Origin: Lachnospiraceae bacterium | GTDB taxonomy: Bacteria > Bacillota > Clostridia > Lachnospirales > Lachnospiraceae | DNA: 64,000 nucleotides | Assembly: GCA_002892395.1 (NCBI GenBank) | Contig: NBBL01000011.1 | Coordinates: forward strand, 19,713-83,712 | Reading direction: 5' to 3' | Shown: positions 34,690 through 44,372 of the stretch, in pieces | Numbering within the stretch: the first letter of the stretch is position 1 | Layout of the letters: every line of letters starts with the position of its first letter | The notes under the pieces: generated by a model | Told to the model about the DNA's origin: nothing | Databases searched by the model: none | Seen by the model: only the letters and a program-made list of their open reading frames with translations | Position numbers and translations under genes: made by a program

Positions 34690-35447
34690 TAAAGTGTCTC
34701 ATACATTGCTTTTAATTCTTCCAGAATCTTCTCCTTTGTTCTGCCAACCAACCCCAACTGTTTAATATCCACGTTTTCATTTTTCATACGCTGGACAAAC
34801 TCTTGAATATCGGCATAAACTCCTTGGGGAGCCACTACCTTGGCGGTGGGGTCAATCAACTCCGTCAGGCGGAAAACATCATTCTTATGTTTCTTGATAT
34901 TTTTGCTATCAACCTGTTCTCCTGCGGCCTTACGATCTGTCAAATCCATCCACGCTTTTGCCTTAAATGGAATCAAATATGCCGCATCCAAGGCAGTCAC
35001 TCCATCAACGACAACTCTCCCCTGCTTTAAAAATTCATAGTAATCATTGTCTAAAAGAATAGCAGACAGACTCGAAATATCTTCGTCCATCGGCAACGGC
35101 ATTAAAACTGCATCTTCTGGAAGCTGAATAGCGTCCAGTTTTCGAGTGAAGAGTTCAATCATCGCAGGATATCGATTTGTAATTGGGTGACTAAACCGAT
35201 AAAACTGCGGTACTCCCGAACTTTTGTTGCAATGCTCATATCCCGCCTGTTTTACATATTCCCAGAACTTCTTTCCGAAATTTGCGTCAACTGCTTCTAT
35301 AATCAGAACAAGGTCAATGTCCTTTGTTGCTCGGAAATCCAAACCTTCTTCCGTCATCAGAATGTCACACGCTGTTCCTCCAATGATGGCATATTGTTCT
35401 TCACTGCCCTTGAACCATTCCTTAAAGCTATCAATTCCTGTAACCAT
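34689..35447 (-). CDS. Nucleotidyltransferase, AbiEii-like toxin candidate
   Basis: This 252-aa protein has the nucleotidyltransferase signature GGTACDILM...RATKDIDLVL near residues 23-48 (GG and DxD of the Pol-beta-like fold), as in the AbiEii toxin family. It overlaps the winged-helix gene by 17 nt, the arrangement of type IV AbiE systems in which the HTH protein represses the operon and neutralises the transferase. AbiEii-type enzymes modify tRNA. The pair could defend against phage. Confidence 0.75.
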   Translation of the reverse strand: MVTGIDSFKEWFKGSEEQYAIIGGTACDILMTEEGLDFRATKDIDLVLIIEAVDANFGKKFWEYVKQAGYEHCNKSSGVPQFYRFSHPITNRYPAMIELFTRKLDAIQLPEDAVLMPLPMDEDISSLSAILLDNDYYEFLKQGRVVVDGVTALDAAYLIPFKAKAWMDLTDRKAAGEQVDSKNIKKHKNDVFRLTELIDPTAKVVAPQGVYADIQEFVQRMKNENVDIKQLGLVGRTKEKILEELKAMYETL

Positions 35448-36390
35448 CTATCTTCCTCCACAGTTCATTCAACATTTCTTCTACTGCTTCTTCAACCCGT
35501 TCATCTGCATCTTCTCTCAATGTCAATGCCAAAGAAAGCTCGTCTACAGTATTTCGTGTGGACATTTTTCGTGGATTATATCTCCACATCTCTACGGCCA
35601 CTTGCACCTGCGAATTCTGCAAGCTATTGGTCATAACATCTTTCCATTGAGAGATTTTTTCTGCCGCATAACATCTGACATTCGGTGTGTTCAGCATGGA
35701 ATACTCTGCCAATGCCGAATATCCACTTTCCAACAACTCTGTTCCCACCAATTCTTTCAGAATGTAAACCGTCCGTTTTCTTGGATTCAGCAACTTATCT
35801 CCTGCTTTTTGGAACAGTATTTTCGGAGAATCCTCGGAGTGCAAAATCCGCTGCACACCTACTTTCCTGATATGCAACAATCCCATTTCTTCAAGTTGTC
35901 TTGATGCCCTTGATATAGAAGTAGGTGTCAGTTCCAAGTCCTTCGCAGCTTGACTTGTGGATAATTCTTGTGCGCCTCCATAAATGAAATGCAGTAGAAG
36001 CATCTGCGCCGATGGAAGCATTTCTTCTCGTGGCTTTTTTTCGGCACTGCACCGTTCCTGCAAATACACCGCCATAAAGGGCAGATAAATTTGCTTTCCA
36101 TCTACAATAAACGGAATCTTCTCACGAATCAAATATTCTTTCCGGCGAAAGCTAAGTTCTTTTAGCACCAGCACAATAGGCAAGCTCTCATTATTCTGTA
36201 TCCGAGCAATATGCTTTTTCAGCACTTCAATCTGCTCCAGTTCTGTCTTAGGATAAAGAAAAATCATCTTCTGTTCATTCATAGACACCATCTGTAAACG
36301 ATACCTTGTGGCTATAAAATTGGGCAAATGCTTAAACGCTACATCCTCATAGGTAACCTTGACTCCCAGAACTTTATCGAGATATTCCAT
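35431..36390 (-). CDS. Winged-helix protein, AbiEi-like antitoxin candidate
   Basis: This 319-aa protein has a central winged HTH: LSTSQAAKDLELTPTSISRA and SRQLEEMGLLHIRKVG near residues 142-180. The N-terminal 130 residues (EQIEVLKKHIARIQ, then KKIPFIVDGKQIYLPF-like) and a C-terminal region link it to the transferase. It starts 33 nt downstream of a clear promoter, with AGGTG before the ATG. The 10-bp repeats in that promoter are consistent with self-repression. Confidence 0.7.
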   Translation of the reverse strand: MEYLDKVLGVKVTYEDVAFKHLPNFIATRYRLQMVSMNEQKMIFLYPKTELEQIEVLKKHIARIQNNESLPIVLVLKELSFRRKEYLIREKIPFIVDGKQIYLPFMAVYLQERCSAEKKPREEMLPSAQMLLLHFIYGGAQELSTSQAAKDLELTPTSISRASRQLEEMGLLHIRKVGVQRILHSEDSPKILFQKAGDKLLNPRKRTVYILKELVGTELLESGYSALAEYSMLNTPNVRCYAAEKISQWKDVMTNSLQNSQVQVAVEMWRYNPRKMSTRNTVDELSLALTLREDADERVEEAVEEMLNELWRKIDGYRN

Positions 36391-36422
36391 GTCATCACCT
36401 GCAATCTTAACTCTTTTTCTGT

Positions 36423-36467
36423 ATTATAACTCTTTTTAAGTTAAGATTCAATATTTAAGTTAAGATC
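36423..36467 (-). promoter_or_regulatory. Promoter and repeated operator of the AbiE-like pair
   Basis: On the minus strand TTGAAT (36446-36451) and TATAAT (36423-36428) are exactly 17 bp apart. The decamer AAGTTAAGAT (plus strand) occurs twice, at about 36438 and 36456, spanning the -35 box. AACTTAA/TTAACT half-sites recur just downstream. This is the classic layout of an autoregulated toxin-antitoxin promoter. Confidence 0.7.
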
Positions 36468-36500
36468 AGTTAAAATCAACATTGTTAAAAATTATTTTTA

Positions 36501-36547
36501 TAAAAAAGGCCCGATGCAACATGAGCATTACACCCACACTGCACCGG
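36501..36547 (-). terminator. Intrinsic terminator of the exopolysaccharide locus
   Basis: CCGGTGCA (36547-36540) pairs with TGCATCGG (36518-36511), one G-U pair included, and is followed by GCCTTTTTTA on the minus strand. It lies 12 nt beyond the last small ORF of the locus. Confidence 0.65.
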
Positions 36548-36558
36548 ACATTCCATCA

Positions 36559-36711
36559 TCAACCGCTCTGTCTGTTTTCTTCTTCCTGCTGCACTTTCTG
36601 CTCATGCAGCTTCTCTTTCTTCTGCTCGTCCTCTTTCAAGATTTCCTGCACAATCTTCTGTGCTCCAGGCCAATCCTGCATACAGGACAGTTCGATCAGC
36701 AAATCACTCAT
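36559..36711 (-). CDS. Small charged protein, 50 aa
   Basis: ATG at 36711 opens a frame encoding MSDLLIELSCMQDWPGAQKI followed by a highly charged helix rich in Glu, Lys and Gln. No family is recognised and the ribosome site is weak. It lies directly before a terminator and after the membrane protein gene, so it could be the last gene of the operon. The strong amphipathic/charged composition supports real coding but not a function. Confidence 0.45.
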   Translation of the reverse strand: MSDLLIELSCMQDWPGAQKIVQEILKEDEQKKEKLHEQKVQQEEENRQSG

Positions 36712-36829
36712 AGTCACAACCCATGATACGACCTATGATGCACCCATGATAGAACATGTGATTTATATGCTGTACCTCACTTGTAAAACGACACAAGCGA
36801 GACCGAATGACCTCGCTGTCTGCGTGTGA

Positions 36830-37393
36830 TTATTCATGCATTCCGCGCGGCGATGTACGAAACTGCACCCCAATTCCTGCTACAGCCAAAACGACGCCTA
36901 CTGCAAGCAGAACCGTTTGAGACGGCATTGTAAACGACACAAAGCGCGCCAGAAGCAGTGCGCCGTATTTTGCCGACGCAAATCCGCCTGCGAGCCCGGT
37001 GATAATGATTACGATTATCCGATTCGTCTGCACAGCCAGCACCCCCAGCACGTAGCCTGCCACAATTCCAACAGACAGTGCAGCCCAATCATTTGCGATC
37101 CACATACGCGCAACCGATATCCCTGCAAACACAAGCGTTACGCACACACCTGCCAAATACAGGTGGAATGACAGTCCCGCTGCAATCAATGCCACAACGA
37201 TAGCCAAACCAGTCACTGCGTCCGGATATGGAACAAACTGCGCGCCAAAGCGATGCACCAGCATATATGCGCCGCCGAAAACCACAAGCGCAATCACCAG
37301 CTTTTGCAGGCGATAACCCCAAAAACATCCCAGCATTGCAGCCGTAAAGCGCAATACCGTCCAAGTGGCTGTATTTCCCACAAACATCGTCAT
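36830..37393 (-). CDS. Multi-pass membrane protein, DUF4203/TMEM198-like
   Basis: This 187-aa protein has about six transmembrane segments and a long run of small hydrophobic residues with scattered glycines, like DUF4203/TMEM198 proteins. The start at 37393 is supported by GGAGGG 7 nt upstream. It follows the truncated GH5 gene by 23 nt and is in the exopolysaccharide operon. It may be involved in membrane steps of polymer export; this is inference only. Confidence 0.65.
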   Translation of the reverse strand: MTMFVGNTATWTVLRFTAAMLGCFWGYRLQKLVIALVVFGGAYMLVHRFGAQFVPYPDAVTGLAIVVALIAAGLSFHLYLAGVCVTLVFAGISVARMWIANDWAALSVGIVAGYVLGVLAVQTNRIIVIIITGLAGGFASAKYGALLLARFVSFTMPSQTVLLAVGVVLAVAGIGVQFRTSPRGMHE

Positions 37394-37416
37394 TGTTGTC
37401 CCTCCTTTTATGTTAC

Positions 37417-37791
37417 CTACCGCACTAGCAGATCTGCACGCTGCATCCACGCAGGATCCACCATACCATCCTCCTGCAGATGCTCACCCCAACTTACAGG
37501 TATACGCACCGTGCGAAATCCTTTTTCATGCACCGTCTCAAACAGTGCCTGTGTAATGGGCGGATTGTGCCAGAATGTTTCAAAATCCTGCACAGATGCG
37601 TTAGGCTTATGCTTTAGAACGCCCTTGACATCCATCGAATTTCCGATATTGATACCTGCTCCCATATGACGCACAAACCGCAGTCCTTCTTCTCTTTGAT
37701 ACCGAACGGCCAGTACTGCAGCCAAAACTGCAGCCGTCATCAGTGCAGCGGTAACTGCTGCAGCCCATTTCTTTTTTCTGCTTCGTCTCAT
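37417..37791 (-). pseudogene. Truncated GH5 endoglucanase (CcsZ-like)
   Basis: An N-terminal membrane anchor (about 9-30) is followed by GINIGNSMDVKG, FWHNPPITQALFETVHEKGF and RTVRIPVSWGEHL, the N-terminal third of GH5 cellulases. The frame ends at residue 124 after DPAWMQRADLLVR. The two catalytic glutamates of GH5 lie beyond this point, so the product cannot hydrolyse glucan. In C. difficile-type cellulose loci an endoglucanase next to the synthase is normal, so this is loss of a standard part. The start overlaps the GT2 stop by 4 nt. Confidence 0.8.
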
Positions 37792-40127
37792 ACGTATCTC
37801 ATTTCATCGAAATATTCCGGCTCTTCCACAGGCTCTTTCACGGAGAGCTGGTTCTGTGCCGCCGACGGGTTTTTCCTTGCATGCTGCCACTCATTTTTTA
37901 CCCATGCTTCCAACAAAGACTTTTTACTGTGGTCAGAATACAGTTCGGAATAGTTTTTTATCAGATACAGCGTTTTTTCTGGACTGAGCGTGCGCACGCG
38001 CTCACAGTCCAGTACGAGGTCATATTTCTTACTGATGACCAGCACCATGGATTCAGGTGCCGCCGTTCCCGAAAGGCAAGTGCAATACTGGTAATTGAAG
38101 TCTGTCAGCAGATGAACACAGCCTTCCGTGTCATGCAGCTGCACATACATCGGAACCCGCGGCAGACGCCTATTTTCATAAAATGGCTTCGCTGCACGGC
38201 GCGAAACATTGATGCGCAGATCGTCAAAGCCTCCGCTGGCAGAATCCAGACTCTGCGGCAGAGTGGGAATACGGTCAAACAACAGCTGCAGATACTCATC
38301 GTATGTATCCGTATAATCCATGATCCTGAACGCATATTTCCACGAATCCTTGTTGTTGTCTACATGTACAATCTGCGCCTTGAGTACTGCTTTGTAGCGG
38401 CCATCATGCAGTTCCAGCGTCACATCCTCCTCAGTATCGATACTCACGGGATCATCCAGGCGCACTGCAGCGCCCGTCTCCGACAGATCAAGGGTTTTAC
38501 CCGTGTAACTGCTTGTCGAGGTACAAATCGTGCAGTCCATAACGGCATGGGTACGTTCAGACTGGCGCAGGTAGTTACGGCCCAGCACAAAGAACATCGC
38601 CATGACCAGTGTGAAGAGGTTAGTGATAAGCCAGAACAGAACAATCGACGGACCCATGCTATTACCATCGAAGGTCATGAACAGACAGTCGAAAATACCA
38701 ATGGCAGACAAAACCACCAAAAGAGCAATCGGTATCAGGTACAGCAGGTTCTTGCCGGCCTCATTTTCCGTTTGTCCTTTCTTCGTGACCTTGAAGGTCT
38801 TCATCGTAATGCCGAATGTTTCCATGAGAACCGGAATGAGAAGATAGGGAAACAGCACCGTTTCATAGATGCTGGTCCATTTTGTCGTACGGATATTCCG
38901 GCTGAGCATGCGCAGTGAAATATTGCTCGTGACATACATCGGAAGCCAGAAGAGTAGTACCTGCCAGAGCGTGCATTTGACGACCATGTAGCCGAAGGTC
39001 CCATGCAGGATCGGGCTTATGAAGTAAATCAGTCGTTTGAGCGGTGCAAACCAGTACCATTCCGAAGCCCAGTAATTGTATTTCTGTGCAAAGGAAAGAC
39101 CTTTGGACCGAAAGATGTGCAGCTTTCGGTTGGTGGAAATAACACCGCGCGCCCAACGGATGCGCTGAGTAATCAGGCTCTTAAGATCTGTAGGGGAAAG
39201 GCCGGATGCCAGCACTTCATTGGTGGCATAACAAACATATCCTTTTTTCTGGATCAGGATGCCGGTACCGTAGTCCTCCGTGATCGTTTCAGTGAAAAAG
39301 CCGCCGATATCCTCAAGCGCACGACGCGAAATTACCGTATTTGTACCACCATAGATTACGCTATTAGAACGGTTGCGTGCAACTTGAATGTCGCGATAAA
39401 AATAATCCTGCTCGTTAGGGATACGGCCCTCGCTGTACAGATTGAACTGAAACAGATCCGGGTTGTAGAACGACTGTGGAGACTGGACAAAACCGATGTG
39501 CTTCTGGTTCTTCTCTTCCTTTCCTTCATTCTCCATCTCCTGCGCAATAAAATACGGAATCGTCCGCAGCAAAAAATCGCTGCGTGGGATCATATCGGCG
39601 TCAAATGTCACAATATACCGAGAAGATGTAACAGACATCGCATGATTCAGATTACCGGCTTTTGCATTGCGGTGGTCGCCGCGGTCGATATATCCCACAC
39701 CCATTCTCTCAGCAAGCGCACGCACGGAATCACGGTGGCCGTCGTCGCACAGGAAAATATGCACTTCGTTTTTATCGGGATATTTCATATGACGGCAGCC
39801 GTTGACCGTCTTGTACAGGATATCTTCCGGTTCGTTATATGTTGCGATGAACACATCCACATCCGGATACAGCCCGGCGGGGATCTCCGGAACGGGGTGT
39901 GCCTCCACATTATACATATTGAAATAATGAACCAGTGCCTCCAGCATACCGAAAAACTCCACAAGAAACAGAGTAAGGCCCGCCACCACAGATACAACGC
40001 CGAATTCAAACGGGATGGTAAAAAATGCACGCCATATTAGATAAATACTTGTAAACACAATATTGGCTACAAACCATATTCGGTTGCGAAGCCCGCGGGC
40101 ATAGCTACGCAATGTATGCTTTCCCAT
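37788..40127 (-). CDS. Cellulose-synthase-like glycosyltransferase with C-terminal PilZ domain
   Basis: This 779-aa BcsA-type enzyme has two N-terminal helices, then a GT2 domain with LCDDG, FDADMIPRSD (DxD), TITEDYGTG (TED) and QRIRWARG (QxxRW). A group of transmembrane helices follows, then a PilZ domain with RQSER and LDLSETGAAV, the RxxxR and DxSxxG motifs that bind c-di-GMP. It would polymerise UDP-glucose (or another UDP-sugar) and extrude the chain when c-di-GMP is high. No BcsB is present, as in Gram-positive loci. Operon neighbours suggest the polymer is O-acylated. Confidence 0.9.
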   Translation of the reverse strand: MGKHTLRSYARGLRNRIWFVANIVFTSIYLIWRAFFTIPFEFGVVSVVAGLTLFLVEFFGMLEALVHYFNMYNVEAHPVPEIPAGLYPDVDVFIATYNEPEDILYKTVNGCRHMKYPDKNEVHIFLCDDGHRDSVRALAERMGVGYIDRGDHRNAKAGNLNHAMSVTSSRYIVTFDADMIPRSDFLLRTIPYFIAQEMENEGKEEKNQKHIGFVQSPQSFYNPDLFQFNLYSEGRIPNEQDYFYRDIQVARNRSNSVIYGGTNTVISRRALEDIGGFFTETITEDYGTGILIQKKGYVCYATNEVLASGLSPTDLKSLITQRIRWARGVISTNRKLHIFRSKGLSFAQKYNYWASEWYWFAPLKRLIYFISPILHGTFGYMVVKCTLWQVLLFWLPMYVTSNISLRMLSRNIRTTKWTSIYETVLFPYLLIPVLMETFGITMKTFKVTKKGQTENEAGKNLLYLIPIALLVVLSAIGIFDCLFMTFDGNSMGPSIVLFWLITNLFTLVMAMFFVLGRNYLRQSERTHAVMDCTICTSTSSYTGKTLDLSETGAAVRLDDPVSIDTEEDVTLELHDGRYKAVLKAQIVHVDNNKDSWKYAFRIMDYTDTYDEYLQLLFDRIPTLPQSLDSASGGFDDLRINVSRRAAKPFYENRRLPRVPMYVQLHDTEGCVHLLTDFNYQYCTCLSGTAAPESMVLVISKKYDLVLDCERVRTLSPEKTLYLIKNYSELYSDHSKKSLLEAWVKNEWQHARKNPSAAQNQLSVKEPVEEPEYFDEMRYV

Positions 40128-40154
40128 ATCTTTTCCTCCACAAACAAACTTTTC

Positions 40155-40976
40155 TTACTGCACTGCCTGCAGCTGTTCGGCATCGCTGATAAAAACGCAG
40201 TCGCCCTGTGCAGTATAAAAAAGCTGGGTCTCGTTTCTCTGCGCCGCATTCACAACGGCTTTGTCTGCCGTTTTGGCCGTTACCACAGCAAAGTGTGGCT
40301 GCAGATTGTCAAACAATTTTTCACTCGAACCATTCGCGCGTCCGTGATGCGGCACTTTATACAGGTCAATAGCAGGCCAGTCAATCAGCAGTAGCTCCTC
40401 GCCGCGCTTACGCAGCGCATCGCCCGCAAACAGCTCATTGACACGTCCGTGCTGCACCAGAACGGCCAGCGAATAATTATTCTCATCATTATAGTGCTTT
40501 TCCAATGGGGGATAGACCAGAAAACGAATCTGGCCTGCGCGCATGCGTAATGTGCGGGTGGGATAAATTACCGGAACACGCGCCTGTTTGAGCGCATCGT
40601 TCAGGACCCGCACCTCAGAACCTGCTTCATAGTACGGCTGGATAACGGTTTTTGCCGGAATTTCGGCCAAAACCTTTGCGGCGCCACCGACATGATCTTT
40701 AGCTCCGTGCGTCAGAATAAAATAATCCAGCGTTTCCACACCATACTGCTGCATCACCTCCAGGATATGCGCAGCATCCGCTTCCTCTCCCGCATCGATC
40801 AGAATGGCGGCATCATCCTGCACAATCAGGATGCTGTCAGCATCATTCTGCGTATGAATACATACTGTTGTGACTGAACCGTTGCCGTTATTCCTCTCTT
40901 CTAAAGAGAAATACACCGCACCAGCCAGAGCCCCCAGAAACAGACACCAGCCGAGAAATACTCCAAATTTTCTCAT
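40155..40976 (-). CDS. Membrane-anchored metallo-beta-lactamase-fold protein (ComEC C-terminal-like)
   Basis: This 273-aa protein has one N-terminal membrane helix (MRKFGVFLGWCLFLGALAGA) and an extracytoplasmic beta-lactamase fold with THGAKDHVGG (degenerate HxHxDH), FAGDA and PHHG. It resembles the isolated ComEC hydrolase domain. The start at 40976 is preferred for GGAG upstream; a closer ATG at 40994 overlaps the previous stop. Its role in the polymer locus is unknown; it could process a lipid- or nucleotide-linked product. Confidence 0.8.
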   Translation of the reverse strand: MRKFGVFLGWCLFLGALAGAVYFSLEERNNGNGSVTTVCIHTQNDADSILIVQDDAAILIDAGEEADAAHILEVMQQYGVETLDYFILTHGAKDHVGGAAKVLAEIPAKTVIQPYYEAGSEVRVLNDALKQARVPVIYPTRTLRMRAGQIRFLVYPPLEKHYNDENNYSLAVLVQHGRVNELFAGDALRKRGEELLLIDWPAIDLYKVPHHGRANGSSEKLFDNLQPHFAVVTAKTADKAVVNAAQRNETQLFYTAQGDCVFISDAEQLQAVQ

Positions 40977-40990
40977 GTTCTCGTTACTCC

Positions 40991-42211
40991 TCATTTTTCA
41001 GGCTCTTTCAAAAATGAAAATGATCCTTCGTCCAGATTATACGGATAAATCTCCAGGATAAAATAGTCGTATTCGCCGTCCTGAATAAACGCATCAATAT
41101 CAGAATCCTCTTTCGAGGCAAGCATCCACATCATCTCGATCTCGCTGCACATCGGCGCGAGGAAACATGCTGTAGGAGAGAAATACGAATCGCGCAGAAC
41201 TTTCAACCGCGGTCCCTGGGGATTTTTCAGGTTAATGATCTTATCATGCGGCACAATCTCATGCAGATACAGCCGGTTAGCGGTAGCTTCATACAAATCC
41301 GTGATCTCCAGCTGTGTAGCATCCATCAGAGACTGTGTGAAATCACCCTCACGCTGTGATTCATTCTCATAATTCTCCCACACAAAATCAGTAGGGAACT
41401 TTGGCCACAGCATCGTATAGTCTTCGATGCCACTGTAAATCGCACCCACATTGCGGCCATTGGAGCCCAACATACACTTTTCATATGTGTACATATTGTA
41501 GCTATCCAGATTGGTATAGAAGCCAGTCGGATCCCAGTCATCACCGAACCTCTGGTTTACCTGATCCACAATTTCCTGTGCGGCATAAAATGCAGCCAAC
41601 GGTGTCCAATGGTGATCCGATTTGAAGAAAAGCTCATCCAGTTTGCGGCCGGTCTCACGCATTTTCACGCGCAGATCTACTGTCTCAATCTCCCGCTGCC
41701 GCAGTAAATCAATAAGCTTTTCCATGCGGAAATTAGGGTCGTTGAGCGGCCATTCTCGATTTACCTTGCTGACACCCGTCAGCACCTTGGACGGTGGAAG
41801 CACAACGAGCAGTTTCGCGCCCTTACTGCGGACATATGCATCCAGCCGCTCGACACGATCAGCATATGTTGAAAATTCTTCCACGCCTTTCGGCCATGTG
41901 GAACCGTAGTACAGCATTCCTTCGTCATCGCGGATCACTGAAAAATTATTGAATTCGCGTTTGCCAAACAGTTTCTGTACATAGCCATAGGTATCAATAA
42001 ATTCTTCCCGCGCAAGCATCGACTCGTTGACATCGGCTTCGACATCTGAAATCCAGCTTTCCAGATCGGAAACGCTGCGCACGCATGTAAACTCTTCAAA
42101 CAGTTTCTGCCACACCTGAACACTGGCAGCAAAGTTGAATGCGCTGAACAGCAGCCAGACTGCCAGAAAAGCGGCGGCAAATATGTATTTTTTTGCGAAG
42201 AAACGTTTCAC
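40991..42211 (-). CDS. DHHW-family SGNH-like protein (AlgJ/AlgX type, polymer O-acetylation)
   Basis: This 406-aa protein has an N-terminal membrane anchor and then the DHHW family pattern, with FFKSDHHWTPLAAFYAAQEI near residue 205 and LPPSKVL and RDSYFSP segments. DHHW proteins act with MBOAT partners to transfer acetyl groups to exopolysaccharide outside the membrane, as in alginate and cellulose acetylation loci. Its partner gene lies 720 bp upstream, separated by a decayed transposon. Confidence 0.82.
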   Translation of the reverse strand: MKRFFAKKYIFAAAFLAVWLLFSAFNFAASVQVWQKLFEEFTCVRSVSDLESWISDVEADVNESMLAREEFIDTYGYVQKLFGKREFNNFSVIRDDEGMLYYGSTWPKGVEEFSTYADRVERLDAYVRSKGAKLLVVLPPSKVLTGVSKVNREWPLNDPNFRMEKLIDLLRQREIETVDLRVKMRETGRKLDELFFKSDHHWTPLAAFYAAQEIVDQVNQRFGDDWDPTGFYTNLDSYNMYTYEKCMLGSNGRNVGAIYSGIEDYTMLWPKFPTDFVWENYENESQREGDFTQSLMDATQLEITDLYEATANRLYLHEIVPHDKIINLKNPQGPRLKVLRDSYFSPTACFLAPMCSEIEMMWMLASKEDSDIDAFIQDGEYDYFILEIYPYNLDEGSFSFLKEPEK

Positions 42212-42299
42212 TCTGCCTCCTCCTCCTAATATAAGAGTGTAGTGGTTATACTCCCCAACGGCCAGCTGGGGGTATAGTCCTCTCGTTGCTTAAGCTGTT

Positions 42300-42816
42300 A
42301 GCGAGAAGTGGATTGATTACGTCCATTCCTTCCGGCATGCGGACTGTGTACGCAAGATCGGTCTGAAAGCCTTCACAGAACGCTATCAGAACTTCTGTAA
42401 GCACCATGGCTATAACTTTCAGCCGGATAAACCGGAGGCGCTTTTAATGCTTCCAAAGAGCTTGTTGCTGTCGTTCCTAAGGATCCGATATACAAACAGC
42501 TGATTCTCAGCAACATCGAACAGCTGGATACGGTTTCCAGACAGATTGAAGAGTTCCGCCGCAAGATGAATAAGCTTGCTTCTACGCTTCCGGAATAAAG
42601 CACGGAGCGCCGCGCCTTCGAAAAACACTTTTCCAGATCATGACCACTTTGCTTCAGCTGGCTCCTGCGGACGATCCGGTCTATCTCTTCATGATGAAGA
42701 AAAAGTCCGAGGGAAAACCGTATCAGGTTTACATGACCGCCGGAGCAAATAAGTTCCTTCGCATCTACTACGGCAAGGTCAAGGAGTGCCTGGCTGTTCA
42801 ATCTACTGTCGAATAA
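42300..42816 (+). pseudogene. Decayed IS110-family transposase
   Basis: On the plus strand the translation in broken frames gives KWIDYVHSFRHADCVRKIGL, KAFTERYQNFCKHHGYNF, then IYKQLILSNIEQLDTVSRQIEE and, near the end, SEGKPYQVYMTAGANKFLRI followed by YYGKVKECL. This C-terminal pattern (GKPY.VYMTAGANKFLRIYY) is that of IS110/IS116-type transposases. Several stop codons and frame changes interrupt it. It separates the DHHW and MBOAT genes and does not carry intact ends that I can recognise. Confidence 0.7.
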
Positions 42817-42929
42817 TATGTGGTAATTCTTTTCCCCGGCCAGCGCCTACGGTGGCCTTTTTGTGATGTCTTCATTTCTGACTACTAACTCCTCAAACTT
42901 ATACTTGACTTCTTATTAGTAGACTTTCA

Positions 42930-44372
42930 TTAAAAGTTAAAGTAAATAAACGGATTGTAACCGCCGCGCACAAGATAGCTGACACATAAAAGGAACAGTC
43001 CCAGCATTGCCGCAGGATACAGCACTGTCATACATTTACCGATAATATTTACACGGTCTGCGCTGAGCAGATCGTTGCATTTTCGGGCGACGGGAAGACT
43101 AAAAACAATGCCCAGAACCAAAATTACCGCATAGTCGCGCAGCAAAAAGCCTGTCATGTCATTCCAGAAGCTATTGCCGCTAAGACCAAACAGATTTGCA
43201 TAATAGACTCTGGTTTGATACAGATCCCGTGCACGGAACACCACCCAGCCCAGCATTACTTCCAGCATCGTATAAACACGCATCCAGCCAGGGTGCGAAT
43301 TGTTTTTGCCGTAGCCGAAAAAGCGCTCGGCCATCTGGAACGCAAAGTGCCATAGCCCCCAAAAGATAAATGTCCATTCGGCACCATGCCAGATGCCTGT
43401 AAGCAGCCAGACTACAAAGATGTTACGCACCATAAGGTCCTTGTTTTCCACGCGGCTGCCGCCCAGCGGAAAGTACACATATTCACGGAACCAGCTTGTC
43501 AGACTGATATGCCAGCGCCGCCAGAAATCCACCACTGATGTGGCGGCATAAGGATAGTTAAAGTTTTCCTCAAATTTGAACCCGAACATCAGGCCAAGGC
43601 CGATCGCCATATCGGAATAACCGGAGAAGTCAAAATAAATCTGCAGCGTATAAGCGATCATGCCCAGCCACGCCATCGCGACGGGAACGTTATAAAACTC
43701 AATGCCCCTTTCTGACCAGGTAAAAATTTGGTCGGCTAAAATAGCCATGTTATTGGCGATGATGATCTTTTTCCCCAGCCCCACCACAAAACGGCTGCAT
43801 CCGACAGAAATCTTGCGCCAGCTGGAACGGCGGGTGCGGATCTGCTCGGCAACAGAATTATAGCGCACGATCGGGCCTGCGATCAGCTGCGGAAAGAACG
43901 AAACATACAAGCCGACATAAAACGGGTTCTTTTCCACCGCAGTATCCTCCCGGTAGACATCGATGACATAGCTGAGCGCCTGGAATGTAAAAAAGGAAAT
44001 ACCAATGGGCAGCGCCAGCTCCATCGTCGGTAGCAGCGGCTCGGGGAACGCGCTATTGATATTGCGCACCAGGAATCCCCCATACTTGAACACGCCCAGA
44101 GCACTCAGGTTTACAATACATGCCAATACCAGAACGATTTTTTTTGCGTGCGGCCGTTCACGAAAATGCTCAACCCACAAGCCTGCGAACCAGTTGACCA
44201 GAATCGCTGCCAGCATCAGCAGTACATACACCGGCTCTCCCCATGCATAGAACACCAGGCTGGCTGCAAACAGCCAGATATTTTGCAGCATCCGTGAAAA
44301 GCTGATAGCATAATAAACAATAAATACGACTGGAAAAAAGGCAAAAAGAAAAATAGTACTTGAAAACAGCAT
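42930..44372 (-). CDS. MBOAT O-acyltransferase (AlgI/DltB-like)
   Basis: This 480-aa protein with about ten transmembrane segments contains the family core: DFWRRWHISLTSWFREYVYF with PLGGSR, and GIWHGAEWTFIFWGLWH with the catalytic histidine. This type passes acyl groups from acyl-CoA across the membrane to an extracellular DHHW/SGNH partner. The start is supported by AGGGAGGGG upstream. It belongs to the exopolysaccharide locus and was originally next to the DHHW gene. Confidence 0.92.
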   Translation of the reverse strand: MLFSSTIFLFAFFPVVFIVYYAISFSRMLQNIWLFAASLVFYAWGEPVYVLLMLAAILVNWFAGLWVEHFRERPHAKKIVLVLACIVNLSALGVFKYGGFLVRNINSAFPEPLLPTMELALPIGISFFTFQALSYVIDVYREDTAVEKNPFYVGLYVSFFPQLIAGPIVRYNSVAEQIRTRRSSWRKISVGCSRFVVGLGKKIIIANNMAILADQIFTWSERGIEFYNVPVAMAWLGMIAYTLQIYFDFSGYSDMAIGLGLMFGFKFEENFNYPYAATSVVDFWRRWHISLTSWFREYVYFPLGGSRVENKDLMVRNIFVVWLLTGIWHGAEWTFIFWGLWHFAFQMAERFFGYGKNNSHPGWMRVYTMLEVMLGWVVFRARDLYQTRVYYANLFGLSGNSFWNDMTGFLLRDYAVILVLGIVFSLPVARKCNDLLSADRVNIIGKCMTVLYPAAMLGLFLLCVSYLVRGGYNPFIYFNF

